In this document: one piece after another, positions 10,537 through 20,745 of the stretch
Layout: each line of letters opens with the position of its first letter
Numbering within the stretch: the first letter of the stretch is position 1
Assembly (NCBI GenBank): GCA_037179335.1
Contig: JAKZHN010000019.1
Coordinates: 496,001-560,000 of the forward strand
Reading direction: 5' to 3'
Length of the DNA stretch: 64,000 nucleotides
Origin: Cyclaneusma minus
Taxonomy: Eukaryota > Ascomycota > Leotiomycetes > Marthamycetales > Marthamycetaceae
Made by a program: the position numbers and the translations under genes
Notes under the pieces: generated by a model
Told to the model about the DNA's origin: nothing
The model's input: only the letters and a program-made list of their open reading frames with translations
Database searches by the model: none

Positions 10537-12910
10537 TCAGGTGCTTTTTTTGGCCCTTTTGCGTGTCAGCTGTGCCTCTTTGAAGGTGCCGTTGAAGCGA
10601 GTGCTGCTACCTTTTCCCGACGACTTCGGTTTGCTGCCAAAAAATGCTCCTAAGGCCGAACCGGACGACTTTTTCTTCTTGGAGCTGCTGCCATTCGGCG
10701 CGCGCGGCTGCTGTACTGTAATACCCGCGGGAATACCCGCGTTGCCTCCCATAAAGTGAGGTACAGCGCCAGGAGGATGAGCATGAGGATTTGGATGGAT
10801 AGGAGGAGGTGGAGGTCCCCGCGGATCTCCAGGTCCAGGTCTTACACCTCCTCCGTGAAAAACAGGGAGTCCACCGCGGGCACCTGCTGCTCCGGGATGA
10901 CCAGCACGCATGTGGGATGGGAAGTGACTCATGCCAGGCGGAAAACTGCTCCTTTTGCGATGTAAACCTCCCGGATGTTGTGCATCAACGATGATTGGCG
11001 GCATCTCCCGCGGTGCTGGTTTCGGTTCTGGTGGTGGCCACATGTGCATAGTAATAGCCCAGTCTGGCTCTACCGTTGTCTCCCAGACTTGTGGCAGAAT
11101 GATTTCCCCGTCAGGTCCGATGAGATCATAATGCCCCTGTTGAACCTGAGGACCAATAACTTCGACGTGCAAGAAAGCTTGCTTGATCAGCTCCTCCATA
11201 CCCTAATTCTATGTCAGCTGGGAGAACCTGTCGCTCAGGAAAGCTTTACTTACCGACCACTTGTGGCACAACTCGAAAGGGAAACTAAATTTTCGGCCAA
11301 CTGCGTCCTTGAACTTGATGGGCTTCTTCTTCTCGTCGACAGGTGGAGGCGCGGCGGCGGCAGCAGCGGCTTTGGCATCTTCCTCTTTTTTCTTGGCTTC
11401 GGCCGCAGCAGCTTCGGCAGCGGCGGCGGCTCTGATCTCTTCCTCGAGCCTCTTCCTTGCTGCAGCGGCTTCCGCCGTGGCCTTTGCTTCAGCCTCTTGC
11501 TTCGCTTTGAAGTCAGCTTCAGCTTTGGCCGCGTATTCAGCTTCCATCTTTGCCTTCGCGGCCGCGGCCTCTTCGGCGGCGAGTTTTGCGGCTACAATGG
11601 CGGCCTCTGCTTTCCGCTTCCCCTCCTCCTCCGCCCTCGCCAGCATCGCAGCCTTCTCTGCAGCAGCGTCGGCAGCAGCCTTGGCTTCGGCAGCAGCCTT
11701 GGCTCTCCCTTCCTCCTCCGCCCGTTGTCTGGCGTACGCCAATTCGTCTGCGTATCTCTTCGCCGCCAGCTCTTTTTCTGCGGCAATCCTTGCCTCCTCC
11801 TTTTTTCGCTCCTCTTCCGCTTTTCGTGCCTCTTCCGCCTCTCTCTTGATGGCTTCAGCTTTGTCTTCTGCCTCTTTCTTTAGCGCTGCTGCCTTTTCCT
11901 CTGCCTCCTTCTTCAGCGCTGCTTCCCTCTCCTCGGCCTCTTTCTTTGCCTTCTCAGCATCAATTTTCGCCTGTTCCATCGCCTTTTTAAGTTCCTCAAC
12001 CTGTTTAGTGAGCTCCGGATTTTCTGGCGGCTCGAGCCCAGGACCCGGGGATTGAGTGGGATAAGGTGGATACATGGGGCCCTGAAGAGCGTAACCTTGA
12101 CCGTAACCTCCATAGCCACCTTGGCTGTAATGCATCAACTCATGCCCCCCATAACCAGGTGGAACATGCTGCGGCTGAGGATGACCAAAGTAGCCTGGCG
12201 GCCCGGGTGGTGGTGGTGCTGGGGTCGGGGAGAAGGGATTTGGCTGATGCTGATAGGGAGGGTAGCCTCCCTGACCGAACGGAATCATCTGGCCGGCGTT
12301 GCTTCCGAAAGGAGGCGGGTTGAATCCAGACACGAAACTTGGTGCGTAGGCAGGCCCAGGTCCGCGACCTCCGATATGTGTCGCGGGAGGCGGAGGATAA
12401 TTCGGATATCCTCTCCCATATCCCGGGTAGTCATCGGATTGCTCCACACTTGATGGAGGAATAGGTGCAGCGTGCCGCCGCACTGTCGTCGGTCTGTGGC
12501 TTACTCGCTCTGCGCTTCGTCTTCCCGAAGAGTCACGACGAACGGGTGGGCGACTTTCACCGCGATGGTATTGCTGGGAATTTCTGGGGCGCGAGGCGGA
12601 CTCAGAGGGATCGATGTCATCGGAATAGACAGGGTCCCATGTATCGTCTGAACTGTTAGAATCGTCTTCTTGATCGCTTGAGACGTTGGATGGTGGCACA
12701 TGAAAACTCAAACCAGTACCTGAAAGTTCACTCTCGCTCTCAAAGGAATCGGAATGCGATGATGTAGTCGGCGACGGCTGTTGGGAAACTGTGATTTTCG
12801 TTCTGCATGGAGGTCAGCGACATCGGAAGTTGAGAGTGACGATTCTGGCGCACTGCGACAGAGGTCACGGGTACGACAGCGCAAGGCAGAGACGGGAGGT
12901 CTTACGGCAT
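10537..12910 (-). CDS. Ubiquitin-like-domain (ULD_2 type) protein with long Ala/Glu/Lys coiled coil
   Basis: Three coding exons: 12910-12906 (only ATGCC), 12802-11254 and 11202-10537. Introns are 103 and 51 nt with GTAAGA and GTAAGT donors. The total is 739 aa. The N-terminus (MPTKITVSQQPSPTTSS) is Ser/Asp-rich and disordered, followed by a Gly/Pro/Tyr-rich stretch with repeated YGGYG and PPP. Next comes an unbroken Glu/Lys/Ala helix from about 260 to 480. Across the last splice junction lies a conserved fungal ubiquitin-like fold (KFKDAVGRKFSFPFELC, then MEELIKQAFLHVEVIGP and GHYDLIGPDGEIILPQVW), about residues 495-575, which matches the ULD_2 family as I know it. The tail is Pro/Gly- and Ser/Lys-rich. 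The biochemical role is unknown. A scaffold joining a ubiquitin-like module to a coiled coil is inferred. Confidence 0.85.
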
Positions 12911-14912
12911 CTGGGAGGAGGCTTCAAGGAAATATCTCGCGCCTCGACTTTCTTGAAAAGAGAGTCAGGCGGAGATAACCTTCTGGGAGGAAAGGTTTTG
13001 GGGGCCAGTCGGCCAGGATATAGGTGCGTTTAGTCAGACTCGAGGAATGGAGGCAGCCAGCTGTTGGTTGGCCTGCAGCCAGGAACGATGCTGGGAGCCT
13101 GGAAGAGGGACGGGACACTGAGGGCGCAACTGAGTCCTACACGGCGAGGCTCTCTTCTGACTCTTCGGGACGTTGCCTGTCAGGCGGTGTGCAGCTCTTT
13201 GGTTGAATGGTGGCGGCGCTGCGTGACCTGCGGGCTCGCTGCAACGAGAGCTCTCGCGTGGGAGGGGCCGTGGTGTTGGAAGGGATTCTGGCGGCGATAG
13301 CGGGGAAGGGTTGCAGTGGCCGATCGATACAATGGAGCTAATATGGTCGATTGTTGGTCGTCGCTTGTCGAAGATGTTTGCGCGGCAGGAATCCGGTGGT
13401 TTGGTGGCCAGTATTATTCTGGGATACCGGAATCAATCAGCAGACGACTTTCAGGCTTTGGCGGGGCAACGTTGGTTCAGCGGTTCAGCGGCTGTTGGCT
13501 CCAGCCATGGCATTCCTCAACTGCCACACAACGGTATCTAGTGTTTTGATAGCAGGGGCCGCTTATGCAGACGGTGCGAAATCGACAAGGAGAGATGCGC
13601 ACGTCAAGAAATGCACATGTTCCGGCCCCTTACCTGTGGAGATCGCTCGAACGTCGAATATTGGAAAATAGTGGCCCGAGTAGGCAGCCCGTGGCGTCGG
13701 GTCGCGACGGTCTTGAAACTTGAGAGGTGAAAAGTAACCACTGACCTGGGACTGTGTACTAAGGACAATGATAACGGAGCCGCAGCGAATGGCGAGCCTT
13801 GGATCCGAGCGGGATGAATGTCGTGTTGGATTGACTTTTCCGTGGAATATCCTGGCGGGCTGCCAATCAGTAGTACGCGATCACGAAATGTCCTATGTAG
13901 ATCTGCGGGACGGGGCGAGCGAGATCAGGCTGAGGCGATGTGCAAGTATGTGTGGGTGATCGAGTACGTTCCTCTGGATGATGATGAAAATGTTTTCTGT
14001 AGCCGGGGGGCTCGGAGGTGGAAGCATGCAAGGCGTGTGAGATGGATGGAGGGGCTTGATGCAAGAAGAAAAGCTGGAGAGCAAATCAGACGACGGCGAG
14101 ACGAAGGGCGAAGCCTGCGCAAATGCGACTCCCAAGCTCAACTCTCAAGAAGCCAGATGAGGCCGCTTCTCCCTCGTGAAGAATCGGTGCGAATGGAAAG
14201 TAGTTGGGGAGCCCTGCACTGTTGACATCATTTGATGGGCTGTCCGACTTGAGGGCGCTTTCGAGTCACACGGCTGTGCTTTCAACAGTCTTACATGTAG
14301 TGGTGCGAACGTCTCCTGCTGGATGTTTGGCGATGCCACTGAGGGTTGCGGCGACAGGGGAGATGAGATCATGAGAGCCTTTGCCAACTGTGCTTTGCGG
14401 CTGACCTTTGCGGCTTATTATATTATTTCAGCAACCTGAGCCGTTCCAAGTTATTTGGAATGCTTCGAGTTACTGGGGTTTGTGTATCTAGATACTTGTC
14501 ATCCTCGCGCCTAAAAGGCATCAAACTTGGTGAGGTCCCCAGCTCGTTGGCCTTTCATTCTCTGGCGCCGAGAGTGCCCAAAGGCGTTTGTACCCAACCT
14601 GCCGGGTGAACCCACTTGTCGTGCAGGAGGCTTCGGGCCTCATCCCCTGATTGGTACCACGTTCTGTGAGATCCTCCGCTCTCGGCCTCTCAGAATCCCA
14701 GGAAACGAACGCCGACAACTGCATCGTCGAAACTCCTCCTGAAAATAAAATAGAAGGGTCGCTCGGATGCAGGAGACACGATGAGCCTCGAACTTCGATG
14801 CCACCGTAACTGATCGCTTCCCGTCACACGTGGCCAATCCTTGCAACTCAATAAGGATCTCCGGCGTGCCTTGCATGCTCGGTATCCTCCCCTTTCCCAT
14901 GGTGTTCGAATT
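12911..14912. other. Intergenic between ULD-protein gene and EMC2
   Basis: Holds the 5' flank of the ULD-protein gene and the 3' flank of EMC2. ORFs such as 13818-14225 are arginine-rich, compositionally odd and show no family features, so they are not called. A decayed 19-bp-repeat remnant (CAAGTTATTTGGAATGCTTC, then GAGTTACTGGGG) lies at 14447-14477. Confidence 0.5.
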
Positions 14913-16052
14913 TCACCGAGTGACAGGAGCCACATCACGGCCCAATAGTTCTTGGGCAGCAATCAGTTCTGCCCGGCCATATCCTCCCCAGCCAGCTTCG
15001 CCACTGTTGCTACGCCGAACGATTTCCGTAAGCTTCGCAGTAGCTCTCTGATTTAACTGCTCTACCGTCCTGATATCCGGCAGAACTTGCGCCTCGCCGT
15101 TCTTCGGTGAACCCGATAATGATTTCAAAATCAAGTTGGTCGTCTGTCACTAGTTAGTATGCCCAGGGTCCTACGCGGAAAGATCATCATACAAGCTTCA
15201 GGCCGTAGTAGCCTCTCAGATAATCATCGCACAGTTCAATACTTCGGCAGAATCTTCGCAATGCTTCTGCCGCGGAGGTTCTCTCTGGCGATCCGTCGTT
15301 GCCTGAGCCAGCCGCCACTTGGTATTGCAGTTCGCCCAGTTTAGCATGGATCTGTCACCACCAGGTTAGCACCTGAGTGAGCAACTTCGAGGATTGCCAT
15401 TGGCAGAACACCCACGTTCCAGGCATTTGGCGTTATAAGTAAGACTTCTTCGAGCGCGAAAATTGCTTGAGAATAAAGGCCTTGAGAGACGTATAAATCC
15501 GATAGTTCGGCCCAGGCTTCGGCGTCGGTCGGCGAAACGTCCAGAAATTTGGTCAGACCGTGTATGGCTTCTGTCGGCTTCCCCATAGTTTTGAGGAGCG
15601 CAATTCGGCGTTTCGTTACGGGCTTCGCAAGCGGGTCAGCAAGGCTCGGTTTGAACAGATGGCGTTGGGAGTACCATGTTGGTAGGATCATTGGCAAGCG
15701 TCTCTTCGTATCCCTTCAGCACCTTCTGTAAAGCCTTATCGTCTTCAGCAATAGCTTCTTGGTAGAGACCGCGTAGGGCCATAAGTCGCTCGTTGCTCTC
15801 CCCAAATCTGTCGGTCAATCGCTCGAGGCACAGTCGCGCAGACTGTTCGTCGCCGGTGCGAAGACATGAGAGCATGAGGTTTTCGTGGATGGTCCATAGA
15901 TCTGCAGACTCGGTCGGGGCGAGTAGGGAGCCTACTGAAGTGGAAGTAATGGACGAGGGCGCATTCTGAAGGAGCAGAGGAGCTTGTTGAGATAGCTGGA
16001 CGGCCACAGATGGCGGAAGGTGGGCCGGTGGATGGAGCAGCGAAGAGGCCAT
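14913..16052 (-). CDS. EMC2: ER membrane protein complex subunit 2 (TPR protein)
   Basis: Four exons, 16052-15675, 15622-15416, 15351-15193 and 15143-14913, with introns of 52, 64 and 49 nt, all in phase 0, give 324 aa, the usual length for fungal EMC2. The start MASSLLHPPAHLPPS is the first Met after upstream sequence that does not resemble the family. Tetratricopeptide repeats run through the middle. The diagnostic EMC2 blocks are present: KRRIALLKTMGKPTEAI, DAEAWAELSDLYVSQGLYSQ and LLITPNAWN, then RRFCRSIELCDDYLRGYYGL. EMC2 is the cytosolic scaffold of the EMC, which inserts tail-anchored and multipass proteins into the ER membrane. It lacks membrane segments, as expected. It is head to head with the AP-3 delta gene across about 650 bp. 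Confidence 0.95.
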
Positions 16053-16704
16053 GATTGGAGTGTTGTAGGTAGAGAAGCTCCAGGAGAGTCGCTGACTGGA
16101 GCGGGTAATTTCAATGTCTCGAGACACTTGAATTGAAATGTTACGATGACTGTGGTGAAGGTATGTTGGCTCGCGGCTGCTGCTGAGGCTAGGAAAACCA
16201 ACCCCACGCCCATCGGACCTTGGATTGTGGTAATCGCCGGCCACCACTACTTGACAATAAAGTAGATGGAAATCTGTTTTTTCAACGAAAACAAAGTATA
16301 TTATTCCACATGTAGATTAAATCATATTAACCCAATCTTATTTGAAGAGCCAATTTATTAAGGCCAGTTGCAGTTTCTGCAGGTTTGGTAGTGGCGACCC
16401 GGGGGTGATATTCAGTTAGCTTGTCCTGAGGCGTCCATGGTTTGGAATTAACAGCATTGAACATACATCCCACCAGACTGCAACCAAGGGCACGAGAGCG
16501 GGAGGCCAGCACAACCGCGTTCACGATAAAAAACACTCGGCTTAAATAGCAGCGCCGGCTCCTGCTATGCCCGCAAGGCCTGATGGCAAGCGAGGATAAC
16601 TCTCCGGCCGCATTCGACTGCTGAACTGGAACTGTTCGTTCACGCAACGAGACGCCCTGCATGCGCCCGAGAACATAGACAGGGAAGACCGATTCTCAGT
16701 CAAG
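16053..16704. promoter_or_regulatory. Bidirectional intergenic region of EMC2 and AP-3 delta
   Basis: The two genes diverge from this 650-bp region, so promoters for both must lie here. An AT-rich tract (AAAGTATATTATTCC, 16292-16306) is the likeliest core-promoter area. No specific binding site is claimed. Confidence 0.5.
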
Positions 16705-19700
16705 ATGTGAGCTCTTCCACCTCTTGTCCGAAATCTCTTCACTAACTGAAGCTTGTCAGGTTCGAAAAGAGCCTCTATGAGCTCATCCGTGGCCTGCGGA
16801 ACCACAAGGGTAACGAGAAGGAATACATCCAGAGCTGTCTAAAAGAATGTCGCAACGAGATCAGAGGCCAGGACATGGGTGCGTAGCTGGCAAGAACTCC
16901 AAGAAACAGACAAAAGCTCATGTCAGATCGCAGACGTCAAAGCCACGGCGCTCCTGAAGCTCGTCTACCTCGAGATGTTTGGCCACGACATGTCATGGGC
17001 CGCCTTCCATGTGCTGGAGGTCATGTCCTCGCAGAAATACCTACAGAAACGCGTTGGATACCTGGGAGCTGTACAGAGTTTCAGGCCAGATACCGAGGTT
17101 CTGATGCTGGCGACAAACCTATTGAAGAAGGTATTGCCAGTCGGGTGTAGCATGGTGTTCAGGGGCAAAAGTGCTGATATATTTCCATAGGATTTGACAT
17201 CTACCTCCCAAATCACCATGTCCCTCCCTATTATCACGCTACCCCACATAATCACCTCGTCGTTGGCTCTCTCAGTCCTCTCAGACCTTCTCCCTCGTCT
17301 GACCCACTCCAATCCGACAATTCGCAAGAAAACCATAGTCACGCTATATAGATTGGCTTTGGTTTACCCAGAGACCTTACGACCGTCCTGGCCCAAGATC
17401 AAGGAGCGACTCATGGACGAGCATGAAGACCCTAGTGTTACCGCCGCAATTATTAATGTGGTTTGCGAACTTGGCTGGCGACGGCCGCAAGATTTTCTCC
17501 CTCTTGCGCCTCGACTGTTCGAGCTCTTGGTTGACAGTGGTAATAATTGGATGGCCATCAAGCTCATCAAACTTGTGGGTAACATCGGTCAAGTCAGAAT
17601 ACAAGGAGGCTAATACAGTCTAGTTTGCTACATTGACACCATTGGAGCCCCGTCTGGTCCGAAAGTTATTGCCGCCCCTGACGTCCATCATCCGAACCAC
17701 CCCTGCAATGTCATTACTCTATGAATGCATCAACGGTATCATCCAGGGTGGTATTCTGAATGCCGAAGATGACTCTGCTGGTGGCATGGAAATAGCAAGG
17801 CTATGTGTCAGCAAGCTTCGAAGCATGATCATGGTTGATGGCGATCCAAATTGTATGCCCCCTTAAGAACAGACATAGGGCAAAAGACTGACTCGATATA
17901 GTGAAATACGTTGCTTTGTTGGCTTTCGGCAAGATTGTTGTGACCCATCCATATCTAGTGGCACAACAAGAGGACGTCATCATGAACTGCCTCGACAGCG
18001 CCGACATATCCATCCGTATGCGTGCATTGGACCTTGTGGTGGGGATGGTCAGCAGCGACAACCTTGTCTCAATCGTTAGTCGTCTGATGAGGCAGCTGAG
18101 AAGTTCTCCTGCAGCATCTGTTGGACCAAGAAACGACCACAGAGGAACCGTGGACCCCGTGGCTGATTCGGACGATGAAAGCCCCGAGGTCAACATCAAG
18201 AATTCTTCTGAAGCTCAGGATTCGGCACCACCTTTACCCGATGAGTATAAAGTCGATATAATAAGACGTATATTGGAGATGTGCTCGACCAACAACTATT
18301 CGAACCTGGTGGATTTCGACTGGTACATCGATGTCCTCACTCAGCTGGTACGAAACGCACCAGTACCTCGGTCAGTTGATACAGCTTCCGAAACATCAAC
18401 GGAGCTCAGATCCCCTGATGCCGATGACATTTCTACTGCCATTGGCGACGAACTACGCAATCTCGCTGTCAAAGTGAAAGCAATACGTCCATCTGCAACA
18501 AGAGCAGCGGAGTCAATAATTACCGCAAGTTACAACGGGTCGTTAAGCCAAACTAGCGCGGGTCGGGGCGCACTCAAATCGTCAGCTTTCATCGCCGGCG
18601 AGTATGCTAGTCATTTATCGTCACCCGATGACACATTGACAGCTCTACTACAACTGATCAAGATGACAGCCCCCAAGGACGGCTTGCCAGTATATTTGCA
18701 AGCAGTACCTAAGATATTTGCCATGGTGGCAGGCGGCGATACCTATGTCTGGACAGCAGAAAGAAAGACCATGATTGCTCTCCTCATGACGCGTATACTA
18801 CACACTTTCGAACCGATGCAGATGCATCCCGATCTCGAGGTTCAAGAGAGGGCTGTCGAGTTCACAGAGGTCTTGAAGCTAGCTCAAGAAGCAGCCTCCG
18901 GGCAGGAATCATCAGTCGATGGGAAGGCACAAGATGCCCCTCTGTTACTTACCCAAGCACTGCCGTCTCTATTCCACGGAGCTGAGCTGAATTCAGTGGC
19001 CGTTGGAGCGCAACGAAATGTCCCTGTCCCGACAGAACTTGATCTTGACCAGCCAATAAATGACAGGCTGAACGAGCTACTAAATTCAGTGGGCGGCCTG
19101 TCAATAGAAGAGCCGGCGGATGATGAGTTTGATATCTACTACCATCAACGCCCCGCCGTTACAGTATCATCGATGTCCAATGAGCCTGCTATCAACCAGC
19201 TCGGGGAAAAGGACGAAGAAGTTCCGTCATATCAGCAGAGCGGAGAAGAGAGCTATCTCGACCCTGACATAGTAGCAAGACGTCGTGCTGAACGTGCAGA
19301 GAGGAATAAGGACGACCCATTTTACATCGGCAGCAGTGACACCCCTCCTGGCTCGTCGACCCCGCTGCATAATATCCTGCAAAGCAACAACGGACCGGAT
19401 CTGGATATTGACTCGATACCTATCATGCAATTGGATATCGGCAAATCCAATCCTATCGGTCCCAAAGACGGCAAAAGGGCACCACCTCGATCGGTCCCTC
19501 GGCAACGTATACAAGTTGCCGCCGACGAAACTCTATTGAGCAGCGGTACTGGAACGCCCAGAACCGAGGAATCCGATGACGCAGCAGTCAAGACAAGGCT
19601 TGCGAAAGCAAACAAGTCCCTTCTACAGGTGGATTCGAGTAACATTGGCGCTTTCTCTCTAGAAGGAGGCGATGACGCAGACCAGTCACTCGACTACGAA

Positions 19701-20090
19701 GCACAGCAGCGGGAGGAAGAGGAGATGGCCAAAGCCATGAAAGAAGTCGAGAGACTGCGCTTGGAGATGCAGCGAGCCAGTGAGCGGATCCAAGCCGCTC
19801 AAGGTGTCCCTCCACAAGGCACAGTGGTGAAGAAGAAAGCAAAGAAGAAAGTGCCGAAGATTGAAGGAGACGAGGCAGTGAAACCTAAGAAGAAGAAGAC
19901 CAAAGCAAAGACGACTGAGGCTGAAGCAAAGCCTGATGGCGGGCTGCAGGGAGAGGCATCGCAGGATACGCCGCCGAAGAAGAAAAAGAAGAAGAAGAAG
20001 GTTGTGGTGGAGGAGGCCGGTGATAATGCCGAGGGTACCGTGCATGATGGGGCTGCTGAGGTGCCCATACCGTCGGTTATCGATGCCTGA
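16705..20090 (+). CDS. apl5: AP-3 adaptor complex subunit delta
   Basis: Six coding exons: 16705-16706, 16760-16878, 16934-17130, 17191-17574, 17624-17852 and 17902-20090. Introns are 49-60 nt and all phases agree, giving 1039 aa. The initiator ATG is split by intron 1 (AT, then G). The resulting N-terminus MFEKSLYELIRGLRNHKG is the conserved delta-adaptin start, and no other upstream ATG stays open. Adaptin HEAT repeats follow, with hallmarks LLKLVYLEMFGHDMSWA, VLEVMSSQKYLQKRVGYL and LMLATNLLKKDL. The C-terminal third is acidic, then strongly Lys-rich with several poly-Lys tracts near 930-1010. AP-3 sorts cargo from Golgi or endosome to the vacuole, and the delta subunit is one of its two large chains. 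It is head to head with EMC2. Confidence 0.95.
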
Positions 20091-20168
20091 GAGCATAGCA
20101 TATGTACGTGCACGGCATTGAAGCGTATAAGGCATAAAAATCAGAAATGGATACCAGTTCTACCACCC

Positions 20169-20432
20169 TTTTGTTGCACGTCTACGGAGTTCACCTCCCT
20201 TGCACTGGCCGCCCGGATTTACCGGAATAAGTGGTCTTTAGTTGCACGTCAACAAGTTCATATTCTCTACTCTGGACGCCCGGAATACGTAGTCCTTAGT
20301 TTTGTTGCACATAACCTTATTTCCCCTCTAGAGTCTAGTCTTAGATTCCCAAAATAAGCAATATGACTTTTGTTGAAGATCGGCAGGTTCACCTCTACCC
20401 AGGGCTCCCGAAATGGGTCTTCCGGACATACA
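20169..20432. repeat. Four diverged 60-70-bp tandem units
   Basis: Units start near 20169, 20241, 20299 and 20366. Shared landmarks are TTGTTGCAC (TTGTTGAAG in unit 4), AGTTCA or GGTTCACCTC, GCCCGGA and a GGTCTTTAG-like end. Unit 3 is the most diverged. The array lies between the AP-3 delta stop and the next gene, where it might fall in a 3' UTR. Confidence 0.6.
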
Positions 20433-20745
20433 TGTATGCTAAGCAGTAAACATCGAAAGCCGCACCAAACAGACTTTACATGTACCAGCATTCAAGTTGC
20501 CAGACCTCATCTAATTTGGTTCATTATTATAAACCCGTATCTCACGTGATTATGTACCTCCAGAAATGGGTGCCTGAGCAGGCCGCAGCATCTGATTGCT
20601 TATCGGCGGACACTAGAGCGCGCCAAGATTTCCCGATTTTTTGGCAGCACGAAATTTTGAAGCTGGATCGAGAACTCGGCGCAAACGAAACACCACCACA
20701 TTTTTGCTACAATCCACCAAACTGCGAAAATCGCAAACCGCTACA

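Noticed and set aside
11261..12055. Plus-strand 264-codon frame inside the ULD gene
   Set aside because: Ala/Ser-only composition is the mirror of the Glu/Lys/Ala coiled coil on the true coding strand.
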